From NCBI GenBank assembly GCA_947367415.1, contig CANBEE010000180.1:1-5694 (forward strand): a stretch of 5,694 bases of DNA, written 5' to 3'. Of this stretch, positions 1 to 5,694 are shown piece by piece. Below the pieces are notes generated by a model that searched no databases, was not told the DNA's origin, and saw nothing but the letters and a program-made list of their open reading frames with translations. Within the stretch, counting starts at the first letter, position 1. The number at the start of each line of letters is the position of its first letter. A program made the position numbers and the translations under genes. Source of the DNA: an uncultured Bacteroidales bacterium. Lineage in GTDB: Bacteria; Bacteroidota; Bacteroidia; Bacteroidales; Bacteroidaceae.

Positions 1-2052
1 CTCGCTCAATGCCTTGTAGTCAATACCGTCGAAGAGCGAGAAGGGAGGAGTCACAGCCACGTTGAAACTTATCTCAGAGCCTTGGCGTGGGAAGATAGGG
101 TTGTCAATCGAGTTACGGCCAAGGTTGAGCGAGAGATTCACGTTGTTGCAATTGCCGTTAGCAATGATGAAGTACTCCCAGTTGTTGAGGTCGTAGCGCT
201 GGTAGGTGAGCTCACCGTAGAGGGTGAAGTAATCGTCGGGCCAGTGTAGACGCTTACCCCAACCGACGGAGAGACCATACATGCGCAGGTACTTGTCGGG
301 GTCGTAGTATGACTCGTAGTTGTTGTAGTAGTTGTTGTAGTTGCCATAACCATACATATAATTATAGTAGTTGTTATAGTATGCTTGGTTATAGTAGTTG
401 TTGTTGATACCTGTCTGCAGGGCAAAGAAGGCGTTCACGGAGAGTGAGTTGGGACGCTTGCCGCCAAACCAGGGGTCGAAAAACGAGATGTTGTATGACT
501 GGTAGTATTGGCCGTTGGTCTGTCCGCTGACGGTAAAGGTCTGTCCGTCGCCCTGGGGGATGAAGGCGCGGTAGTTGTCGGACTTGTGGAAGAGGTTGTA
601 CATGGAGAAGTTGGTGAACTTCAGGGCAATCTTACCGATTACGCCGGTCTGTCCGTAGCCGAGCGAGAACTCCACCTGGTCGTTGTTCTTCGACTCCAGC
701 ATCCAGTTGATGTCTACCGTACCGTTGGCTAGGTCGGGCTGTACGTCGGGAACGATGGCTTCGGGGTTGAAGTGTCCCATCTGCTGTATCTCACGGGCAG
801 AGCGCATGAGGGCATCCTTGCTGAAGAGGTCGCCGGGCTTGGTCATCAGCTCACGGCGCACGACATTCTCGTAAAGGCGGTCGTTGCCGGCAATGCGTAC
901 ACGGTTGATGGTGGCCTGCGGGCCTTCGAGTACACGCATCTCAAGGTCTACGGAATCGGCTGTGACATTGACCTCGACGGGTTCTACACGCGCGAAGACG
1001 TATCCATTATTATAATATAGGTTGCCGATGGCATCGTCGTCTACATTGATGCGCTCCTCCAGCTTCTTCTGGTTGTATACGTCGCCGGGGTTCATGCGTA
1101 GCACCTCGGCAAGTCCTTGCGAATCGTATACCGTGTTGCCCACCCAGTTGATGTTGCGGATGTGGTATTGGTCGCCCTCTTCCACTTGGATGTATACGTC
1201 CACGGTCTTGTCGTCGAAGGGCACGATGGAGTCTACCACGATGTGGGCATCGCGGTATCCGTGCTCGTTGTACTTGCTGATGAGCAGCTGCTTGTCCTCT
1301 TCGTAGAGGTCTTCGATGAACTTCTTCGGGCGGAAGAGGTGGCGCCAGTTGCCCTTCTCGTTGGTCTTCTTCATCGCCCACTTGAGTTGCTTCTCTGTAA
1401 GCGCGTTGTTGCCGGTAAGGTATATCTTGTTGACTTTGATTTTCTCCTTCTTGTCGATGTTGATGTCAAGGATGAGATGGTTCTGCTCGGCCACGTCGTC
1501 GCGCTGCATGATGTTGACCTCGGCATTCTTGAATCCCTTGTCGTCGAAGTAGCGCTTGATGACAATCTTGGCACGGTCGATCATGTTGGGCGTAATCTGG
1601 TTGCCCAGCTTGAAGTTGAGCTTGGCCTCCAGATCTTCGCGTTCTGATTTCTTCACGCCGTTGAAGTTGAGCTGTGAGAGTCGGGGACGCTGCGTGAGCG
1701 CAATGTTAAGGTAGGCCTGATTGCCCACTACCTTCTCGACGGTGATGCTGACGTTGGAGAAGAGCCCGTGTTTCCAATACCGCTTGACAGCTGCTGTAAT
1801 CTCCTCACCGGGAACCGTGATGACCTGTCCGACAGAGAGTCCGGAGAGGCCAATGAGCACGTAGTCCTCGTAGTTGTCGACACCACTCACGGTGATGCCG
1901 GCAATCTCATATTTCTTGGGTGCCGAATAGAGCACCGCAGGCTTGCTGATAGTATCGGTGGAGCTCACCTGAGCGGTCGTCTCGCTTAAGGAAAGCGCCG
2001 ACAGCAGGATGGCTGCTCCGAGGCATTTGAAAACACTAAGTTTATTTTTCAT
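1..2052 (-). CDS. bamA: BamA, outer-membrane protein assembly factor (Omp85 family), 3' end cut by window edge
   Basis: Core of the BAM machine, which folds and inserts beta-barrel proteins into the outer membrane. Reading the minus strand from the ATG at 2052 gives 684 uninterrupted codons to base 1. Residues 1-27 are a signal peptide (basic n-region MKNK, hydrophobic core, TTA|Q cleavage). Five POTRA domains follow at about 48-120, 123-201, 204-293, 296-376 and 380-454, each with the family pattern of an I-x-G-N/G-V strand and later a Y-x-x-x-G-[YF] turn (KRYFDDKGF, LYYNNGYVF). The barrel begins near residue 459 (VEFSLGYGQTG); DPWFGGKRP (526-534) and FPRQGSEISF (654-663) match Omp85 barrel strands and turns. 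Bacteroidota homologues are roughly 850-900 residues by recall, so about 200 residues, including the VRGF lid motif, lie outside. Codons favour AAC, TAC, ATC and AAG, suggesting high expression. It follows uppS after 6 bp. The extracellular loop at residues 550-583 is Asn/Tyr-rich. Confidence 0.96.
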   Translation of the reverse strand, partial: MKNKLSVFKCLGAAILLSALSLSETTAQVSSTDTISKPAVLYSAPKKYEIAGITVSGVDNYEDYVLIGLSGLSVGQVITVPGEEITAAVKRYWKHGLFSNVSITVEKVVGNQAYLNIALTQRPRLSQLNFNGVKKSEREDLEAKLNFKLGNQITPNMIDRAKIVIKRYFDDKGFKNAEVNIMQRDDVAEQNHLILDINIDKKEKIKVNKIYLTGNNALTEKQLKWAMKKTNEKGNWRHLFRPKKFIEDLYEEDKQLLISKYNEHGYRDAHIVVDSIVPFDDKTVDVYIQVEEGDQYHIRNINWVGNTVYDSQGLAEVLRMNPGDVYNQKKLEERINVDDDAIGNLYYNNGYVFARVEPVEVNVTADSVDLEMRVLEGPQATINRVRIAGNDRLYENVVRRELMTKPGDLFSKDALMRSAREIQQMGHFNPEAIVPDVQPDLANGTVDINWMLESKNNDQVEFSLGYGQTGVIGKIALKFTNFSMYNLFHKSDNYRAFIPQGDGQTFTVSGQTNGQYYQSYNISFFDPWFGGKRPNSLSVNAFFALQTGINNNYYNQAYYNNYYNYMYGYGNYNNYYNNYESYYDPDKYLRMYGLSVGWGKRLHWPDDYFTLYGELTYQRYDLNNWEYFIIANGNCNNVNLSLNLGRNSIDNPIFPRQGSEISFNVAVTPPFSLFDGIDYKALSE
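304..405 (-). repeat. In-frame Asn/Tyr triplet-based repeat inside bamA
   Basis: A low-complexity tract encodes BamA residues 550-583, in which I count 15 Tyr and 12 Asn among 34 residues. On the plus strand the 12-bp unit GTAGTTGTTGTA (Tyr-Asn-Asn-Tyr when read on the minus strand) occurs twice in perfect tandem at 316-327 and 328-339. Near-copies lie at 367-378 (one mismatch) and 394-405 (one mismatch). All copies are in the same frame, so gain or loss of a unit would change loop length without a frameshift. By alignment of strand order with E. coli BamA, the tract sits between barrel strands 5 and 6, in the position of surface loop L3 (inference). Confidence 0.85.
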
Positions 2053-2061
2053 TCCTTATTA
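2050..2061 (-). promoter_or_regulatory. uppS stop / bamA start junction with abutting AAGGA
   Basis: On the minus strand the uppS stop TAA is followed at once by a second in-frame TAA, then GGA, then the bamA ATG (TAATAAGGAATG). An AAGGA Shine-Dalgarno-like string ends directly against the start codon, too close for standard spacing. The signal peptide supports this ATG as the true start. The arrangement suggests that ribosomes finishing uppS reinitiate on bamA (translational coupling); that is inference, as Bacteroidota rely little on Shine-Dalgarno pairing. Confidence 0.5.
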
Positions 2062-2811
2062 TATATTATTGTTCTCCTCTGCGATTTGTTCGCTCGTCTT
2101 GCCAAATCTTCTCTCCCTTTGCTGATAGGTGAGGATGGCTTTGCACAGTTCTTCCTCGTCGAAATCGGGCCAATAGGTGTCGCAGAAGTATAGTTCGGTA
2201 TATGCACATTGCCACAGCAGGTAGTTGCTCAGACGTGTCTCACCGCCGGTGCGGATGAGCAGGTCGGGGTCGGGCATGAATGAGGTAGCTACGGTCTCAT
2301 CGATGGTCTTGTCCGTAATTTCGTCGATGGTCATCTTGCCCTCTTGCACCATAGCGGCTATGCGCTTGGCTGATTGGGTAAGCTCCCATTTGGATGAGTA
2401 GCTGAGGGCCACGGTCAGTGTGCCACGTTGGTTCCCTGCCGACTTGCTGATGCAGTAGTTCATTCGCTCGCGTACGTTCTCAGGCAGACGGTCGGTGTCG
2501 CCGATGACGCAGAAGCGTATATCGTTGTCCATGAAAATGTCAAGGTCGAGCTTTTCGAAGAGAAGAGCCATCAGCCCGTTGACCTCTTCATCGGGGCGTG
2601 TCCAGTTTTCCGTAGAGAAGGCATATACGGTCACATACTTCACTCCAAGCTTGGAGGCATGCATCATGGTGTTGTGCAGGGCGGTAGCTCCGGCAATGTG
2701 CCCTTCGCCGCGGCGTTTCCCCTTTTCCTTGGCCCAACGGCCGTTACCATCCATGATAATAGCAATGTGCTGTGGAATGCGATCCATGTCTAACTGTTCT
2801 TTGTAGGTCAT
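2059..2811 (-). CDS. uppS: Isoprenyl transferase (undecaprenyl diphosphate synthase, cis-prenyltransferase)
   Basis: Condenses isopentenyl diphosphate units in cis onto farnesyl diphosphate, giving undecaprenyl diphosphate, the lipid carrier for peptidoglycan and surface polysaccharides; it acts at the cytoplasmic face of the membrane. The 250 residues match the usual family length. Visible motifs: HIAIIMDGNGRWA (15-27) with the catalytic, Mg-binding Asp21; YAFSTENW (63-70); and the C-terminal signature DLLIRTGGETRLSNYLLWQ (183-201), with Arg187, Arg193 and Ser195 placed to bind the substrate diphosphate and Glu206 as the second likely Mg ligand. The middle motif, NYGGR in E. coli, reads SYSSKWE (137-143) here, a variant I recall from Bacteroidota relatives. 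The start at 2811 lacks a Shine-Dalgarno site but has an A-rich leader; Met9 (2787) is a possible alternative start. It lies 26 bp after the DUF6089 gene and 6 bp before bamA, in a likely shared transcript. Confidence 0.97.
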   Translation of the reverse strand: MTYKEQLDMDRIPQHIAIIMDGNGRWAKEKGKRRGEGHIAGATALHNTMMHASKLGVKYVTVYAFSTENWTRPDEEVNGLMALLFEKLDLDIFMDNDIRFCVIGDTDRLPENVRERMNYCISKSAGNQRGTLTVALSYSSKWELTQSAKRIAAMVQEGKMTIDEITDKTIDETVATSFMPDPDLLIRTGGETRLSNYLLWQCAYTELYFCDTYWPDFDEEELCKAILTYQQRERRFGKTSEQIAEENNNI

Positions 2812-2837
2812 ATGCTTGTATTTTTATAGTTTGTCGA

Positions 2838-3551
2838 TTAGTTATTGCATTTCCTGTATTTCGGGAATAGGTCGTAACTGATGTAGAGGACCAGGAAGGA
2901 ATAGCAGTCCTTGTTTTTCATCCCCTTTCCCTTGATCTGGTATGGGTCGTTAAGCTGAAACGCTGTCTTCCCCGTAGTGTCGAGCCGATCTGTGGTCGTA
3001 AGGTGCATGACCCATTCGACTCCACAGTTGAGGCGCTCGGCAAGTTTATATTTGGCTCCAATGCCTATAGGTGTATTGAAGGCGAATACGTGGTTGTGCC
3101 GTTGCGGGGAATAGGTAAGCCCAACTCCGAGAAGGATGTAGGGGGTGAAACGGTGGCTGTCTTTGTATCCGGCTCCAGTGCCATAGGCAAAGAAGTTGTA
3201 CTCAAATTGTGCCCCTAAATCATATACACTACGGTTGAATGCGGTATGTGCATCGTCGGGGAATCGGTTATCCATCCCTGCAGTTGTCCCCTTCATGCGG
3301 CCTATGGCAAGGTTGCCTTTGACTACCATGCGTGGGTTCAAGTTGTAGCGTGCAAGGATACCGCCGGCCATCTGGGCATTCTTGAATGGCTCGGTGTTGT
3401 TGGCATCTCCCATGTAGGAACTTACGCCAGTCATGGCGCCTAACTCCATCTTGTACTCAAGCTCTTGAGCTGTAGCCATATGCACTACTACCAGCAGTAG
3501 GGTTACTGCTAGCATACGCTGTGATGTCGATTGTCGTGTATGGTTTCTCAT
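2838..3551 (-). CDS. DUF6089-like secreted outer-membrane beta-barrel protein, function unknown
   Basis: A 237-residue exported protein. Residues 1-28 form a signal peptide: basic n-region with several Arg, hydrophobic stretch 13-23 (MLAVTLLLVVV), cleavage ATA|Q at 28/29. Met13 could be an alternative start and would leave a minimal n-region. The mature part shows alternating amphipathic strands with Gly and aromatic residues, e.g. AGGILARYNLNPRMVVKGNL, DLGAQFEYNFFAYG, PYILLGVGLTYSP and IGIGAKYKLAERLNCGVEW, as in small eight-stranded OmpA/OmpW-like barrels, and it ends in a strand (FLVLYISYDLF) plus a short basic tail. The FNR-x-x-x-DLGAQFEYNFF block and the position just upstream of uppS-bamA fit the DUF6089 family of Bacteroidales, assigned from memory. 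No catalytic motif is visible. It may be a client or accessory of outer-membrane assembly, but only gene order suggests this. A 64-bp gap separates it from the lipoprotein gene upstream. Confidence 0.85.
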   Translation of the reverse strand: MRNHTRQSTSQRMLAVTLLLVVVHMATAQELEYKMELGAMTGVSSYMGDANNTEPFKNAQMAGGILARYNLNPRMVVKGNLAIGRMKGTTAGMDNRFPDDAHTAFNRSVYDLGAQFEYNFFAYGTGAGYKDSHRFTPYILLGVGLTYSPQRHNHVFAFNTPIGIGAKYKLAERLNCGVEWVMHLTTTDRLDTTGKTAFQLNDPYQIKGKGMKNKDCYSFLVLYISYDLFPKYRKCNN

Positions 3552-3582
3552 TGAGTTGATGTTGCTTGTTCTCTGTATATAG

Positions 3583-3613
3583 GGATTTCCTGATATCTTG
3601 TGGAAAGAGATCC
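3583..3613 (-). other. Short bulged stem-loop in the gap after the lipoprotein gene
   Basis: Just beyond the stop codon of the lipoprotein gene, GGAT (3583-3586) pairs with ATCC (3610-3613) and TTCC (3587-3590) with GGAA (3602-3605), giving an eight-pair stem with a 4-nt bulge and an 11-nt loop. No U-run follows it in the direction of transcription, so it is not a standard intrinsic terminator. It could be a processing or mRNA-stability element between two cotranscribed genes, or chance. Confidence 0.25.
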
Positions 3614-3615
3614 GT

Positions 3616-4986
3616 TTAATTCGTTTTGTTCCAGGTGCCTTTCCAAACCTCTCCTGATGTGCCCCATATCATCCAAACGTATCCTTGGGTATCCACGGCA
3701 GTGGCGAAAGGCTCGTTGCGGCCGATGAAGCTCTCGTGCATTGAGAATGACTTTTCCCGAATACGCCATGTGACTCCGTTGTCACGTGACTCGTAGCATG
3801 TGCTGAAGGGCTCGATAGGTGTTTTTCGGTTTCCTAAGCTCATGCCGCCAAAAGCGTACAGGCAATTACGGTAGCTGATGACAGAGAGGTACTGCAGATT
3901 GGGGCATCCATAAGGGTTCTGCCCTACGGGTTCAACCTTTGTCCACTTCTGTTCTGTGGATAGCTTGCTCCAGACGTGTGCACATGTGTCGGTGTCTGCT
4001 GCATTGCTTATGAATATGGTGCGGTGTATGTTGGCATTGGTGCGTAATGGCTGACTGATGCAACTGATGTTTCCCTCAAACTGGTGTGTGAGGCGTTGCT
4101 CGTTGGTTTGCCATTCGATGAGGTCTGTTGTCGACACGAACAGATTGTCACTAATGCCCCACACTGCTGGAGACGTTTCGGTGGTTGTCCCTATGAGTGC
4201 TGTCAGCGAGGTCGTTGTGTTGATTGGCTCCCAAACTGTTCCGTTGGCTGAGCGGTAGAGTTGTCCGCCGGCAAGAGTGTAGAAATTCTGTTGGTGCAGT
4301 ATGACGGAGAGGCGTTCTGTGAAGTTGTCTATGCCGGTCCATTCGGCAGGAGCACTCCATTGGACCCCGTCAGAGAGGTCTGTCGCGGTGGTATATGCCT
4401 TTCCTTCAGAATCCTTGCCGAATACATAGAGTTGGGCATCTCTGATTACTGCCTTTTGCTCTGTGAAAAGGGATGCAGGGAATGTCGCAGCCTCTAATTG
4501 TTGCCATTGGGTGGCATTTGGGTCAGACTGATGCACTTTGATGCTGATGAGGTAGTCTCGTGAGAATTGCTCGTCGTACGAGGTGATCGTAAACTTCACG
4601 GGCTGGGTGAAGTTGATAGTGTCCTCGGAATTGTACCCTGTCTTCTCTTTGGTGGTGGGGTGTATGTAATGTACATAGCCGTCGGCGCTGAGCGAGGTGG
4701 TTACGCTTGTGATGTCAGTTCCGTAGGCAATAGGCGAGGTGTTATAGACTAGACCGCCCTCATGGTCAATGGCGAATTTTACGGCATTACCCTTCATGAT
4801 GGTGGTATAGGTAGAGTCCTTGCCATTGTCGAGAGTGACGGTGTGCTCTGTCTTCAAATCATTGATGCCGAACGAGAGGAGTGCTACCGTAGAGGTTAGC
4901 TCTGTCTCTTCTGCTTCGGGCAAGCATGAGGTGAAGCATATACCGATGATAAGCGGGCAAATGAGGCTGATTGCAAATCGTTTCAT
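3616..4986 (-). CDS. DUF6242-like lipoprotein with N-terminal beta domain and C-terminal propeller-like region
   Basis: A 456-residue lipoprotein. Residues 1-20 are a signal peptide ending in a lipobox (FTSC), so Cys21 would be lipidated. The next residues, LPEAEETE, are acidic; in Bacteroidota, acidic residues after the Cys can direct lipoproteins to the cell surface, so a surface location is possible. Residues about 30-153 look like an Ig-like beta domain ending in SRDYLISIKVHQSDP (142-156), as in DUF6242/DUF5018-type proteins. Residues about 160-456 contain recurring blade-like units: LYVFGKDSEGKAY, FYTLAGGQLYRSANGTVW, VWGISDNLFVS, LYAFGGMSLG and VWMIWGTSGEVW. One perfect Asp-box (SxDxGxTW) lies at 400-407 (SRDNGVTW). 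Such repeats suggest a beta-propeller for binding rather than catalysis; no enzyme residues are evident. The DUF6242 name is from memory. The start at 4986 is fixed by the signal peptide and lies just downstream of a likely promoter, so this gene probably leads the operon that runs into bamA. Confidence 0.85.
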   Translation of the reverse strand: MKRFAISLICPLIIGICFTSCLPEAEETELTSTVALLSFGINDLKTEHTVTLDNGKDSTYTTIMKGNAVKFAIDHEGGLVYNTSPIAYGTDITSVTTSLSADGYVHYIHPTTKEKTGYNSEDTINFTQPVKFTITSYDEQFSRDYLISIKVHQSDPNATQWQQLEAATFPASLFTEQKAVIRDAQLYVFGKDSEGKAYTTATDLSDGVQWSAPAEWTGIDNFTERLSVILHQQNFYTLAGGQLYRSANGTVWEPINTTTSLTALIGTTTETSPAVWGISDNLFVSTTDLIEWQTNEQRLTHQFEGNISCISQPLRTNANIHRTIFISNAADTDTCAHVWSKLSTEQKWTKVEPVGQNPYGCPNLQYLSVISYRNCLYAFGGMSLGNRKTPIEPFSTCYESRDNGVTWRIREKSFSMHESFIGRNEPFATAVDTQGYVWMIWGTSGEVWKGTWNKTN

Positions 4987-4995
4987 TATATTCAG

Positions 4996-5032
4996 GTTGC
5001 TATTTTACATTTCAAACGACAAAAGTAGCAAC
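4996..5032. repeat. Imperfect dyad overlapping the promoter of the lipoprotein gene
   Basis: GTTGCTA (4996-5002) is a perfect inverted copy of TAGCAAC (5026-5032). The match extends inward through TTTT (5003-5006) and AAAA (5021-5024), with a single extra G at 5025, giving 11-bp arms around a 14-bp centre. It covers the predicted -7 element and transcription start and ends 9 bp before the ATG at 4986. That position suits an operator for a dimeric regulator; an RNA hairpin is possible only if transcription starts further upstream. The inverted repeat is seen directly; its function is inference. Confidence 0.5.
5020..5027 (-). promoter_or_regulatory. Bacteroidota-type -7 promoter element for the lipoprotein-led operon
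   Basis: The minus strand reads TACTTTTG, an exact match to the Bacteroidota -7 consensus TAnnTTTG. The expected start site near 5012-5014 would give a 5' leader of about 25-30 nt before the ATG at 4986. No good -33 TTTG is found at the usual distance (the region reads GGTGTTAAGC), so strength is uncertain. It is the only such match in an intergenic region of this window and lies in the widest gap, between ribD and the envelope genes. Confidence 0.55.
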
Positions 5033-5091
5033 AATTTTCCGCTTAACACCTATATTTTAACTTGTTTTATATTAAAAGATGAGTAAAAAGG

Positions 5092-5694
5092 CTATTTTAT
5101 GTGCAAAAAGTGTGAAATTGAGTGCCCGAAACAGATAAAATTCTCTTCTACCCGATGATTGCTGAGGCAAGGTGCCTTCACTCCGCCAGTCAAGTTGAAG
5201 GGGGCAGTTTCAATAAATGCTTCGTCCCATAGGTTCGCGTCGATAAACCTCTGTAGTGTGTAGGTTCCTCCCTCAACAAGTAGGCGTTGGATGTTCTGTG
5301 CATGGAGCCATTGCATGATTTGAGGTAGTATGTCGCATTTGAAGTCAAGTACTACCTGCTCTATCATCTCGCTCCCCTTGAACTCTCGAAAAACCTCGGT
5401 GAAAACGACGGTTTTTGTAGTTTTGTCAAACAGTTTTAGAGAATCTTCAAGCACTCCTTTCCGGTCAATCACGAGACGTCGTGGGCTCTTGCCTGGCCAC
5501 ATTCGAGTGGTGAGTGATGGGTTATCGAGCATGGCTGTGCGTCGTCCTACGAGTATGGCGTCGCTCATGGAACGTAGGCGATGAACTCGCATGCTGGTCT
5601 CGTCGGTGGAGAAACGTACGGCTTCAGTGTCTATCTGTAGGTCGTTTCTCGTGATGTCGATATATCCGTCGGTGGATTGTGCCCATTTCAAGAT
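5092..5694 (-). CDS. ribD: RibD reductase domain (5-amino-6-(5-phosphoribosylamino)uracil reductase), 5' end outside window
   Basis: RibD is bifunctional in riboflavin synthesis: an N-terminal zinc deaminase acts on the pyrimidine made from GTP, and a C-terminal NADPH-dependent reductase reduces the ribose to ribityl. Only the reductase half is here, 200 residues up to the stop at 5092. It opens with ILKWAQSTDGYI, the usual first strand of RibD_C; the apparent TTG start at 5691 is an internal Leu, and the frame stays open to the window edge. Other RibD_C features are SDAILVGRRTAMLDNPSLTTR (fragment residues 44-64), RRLVIDRKG (72-80), the nucleotide-binding LLVEGGTYTL (138-147) and LWDEAFIETAP (155-165). 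The deaminase zinc motifs would lie upstream, so fusion is assumed from the usual family layout; a stand-alone reductase cannot be excluded. Any FMN riboswitch would also be outside. It ends 105 bp before the lipoprotein gene. Confidence 0.93.
   Translation of the reverse strand: MLKWAQSTDGYIDITRNDLQIDTEAVRFSTDETSMRVHRLRSMSDAILVGRRTAMLDNPSLTTRMWPGKSPRRLVIDRKGVLEDSLKLFDKTTKTVVFTEVFREFKGSEMIEQVVLDFKCDILPQIMQWLHAQNIQRLLVEGGTYTLQRFIDANLWDEAFIETAPFNLTGGVKAPCLSNHRVEENFICFGHSISHFLHIK

Noticed and set aside
138..425. Minus-strand frame rich in Thr with long Thr runs
   Set aside because: It is the Asn/Tyr repeat of bamA read in another frame; the bamA frame continues without a break through the same bases.
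1117..1647. A 176-codon open frame on the plus strand, plus several shorter plus-strand frames, antisense to bamA
   Set aside because: They are antisense shadows of bamA, whose strong third-position codon bias keeps the opposite strand open. The translation is Val/Leu-rich with no recognisable domain, and bamA is clearly the real gene.
3674..3681. A second TAnnTTTG match (TACGTTTG on the minus strand) about 120 bp before the DUF6089 gene
   Set aside because: It lies inside the lipoprotein coding sequence with no -33 element at the right distance, and one such 8-bp match is expected by chance in a window this size. An internal promoter is possible but unsupported.
3548..3769. A 73-codon minus-strand frame bridging the end of the lipoprotein gene and the start of the DUF6089 gene
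   Set aside because: It overlaps about 150 bp of the well-supported lipoprotein gene in another frame, has no signal or domain, and its Arg-rich composition is that of a frame shadow.
5055..5077. A/T-only inverted repeats in the ribD-lipoprotein gap (TTTTAA with TTAAAA; TTTTA with TAAAA) as a terminator for ribD
   Set aside because: The stems have five or six A-T pairs only and would be very weak; such matches are common in AT-rich gaps. No convincing intrinsic terminator for ribD is visible.
1..5694. Search for tRNA/rRNA genes, CRISPR arrays, insertion sequences, attachment sites and toxin-antitoxin or defence genes
   Set aside because: None seen. The window is filled by five same-strand genes of core metabolism or envelope function, with gaps of 105, 64, 26 and 6 bp, leaving no room for a hidden cargo system.

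Overview
The window fits the chromosome of a Bacteroidota bacterium, most likely order Bacteroidales (a Prevotellaceae-like genome is plausible, but the genus cannot be fixed from sequence alone). The evidence is a TAnnTTTG-type -7 promoter element, little use of Shine-Dalgarno sites, a Bacteroidales-type DUF6242 lipoprotein, a DUF6089-type outer-membrane barrel, and the order DUF6089 - uppS - bamA that I recall from this order. Every supported gene lies on the minus strand, so the genes are read from high to low coordinates. No RNA gene, mobile element, CRISPR array or gene-free stretch over 300 bp is visible.

Layout in reading order: (1) 5694-5092, the C-terminal reductase domain of RibD (riboflavin synthesis); its deaminase half lies beyond the window edge. 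(2) 5091-4987, a 105-bp AT-rich gap with a good -7 promoter element (5020-5027) inside a striking imperfect dyad (4996-5032). (3) 4986-3616, a DUF6242-like lipoprotein with an N-terminal beta domain and a C-terminal propeller-like region. (4) 3551-2838, a secreted DUF6089-type beta-barrel protein. (5) 2811-2059, uppS, which makes the undecaprenyl diphosphate carrier for peptidoglycan and surface glycans. (6) 2052-1, bamA, the outer-membrane protein insertase, cut off at the left edge after 684 codons with five POTRA domains and the first part of the barrel.

Genes 3-6 are separated by only 64, 26 and 6 bp and probably form one envelope-biogenesis operon: a lipid carrier enzyme, the outer-membrane protein assembly machine, and two uncharacterised envelope proteins. 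ribD is separated from them by the promoter-bearing gap and is functionally unrelated.

Most of the window is conserved core genome, and I see no convincing new defence, mobile or regulatory system. The points most worth a second look are the Asn/Tyr-rich, internally repeated extracellular loop of BamA (304-405), the dyad on the promoter in front of the lipoprotein gene, and the two uncharacterised envelope proteins upstream of uppS-bamA.
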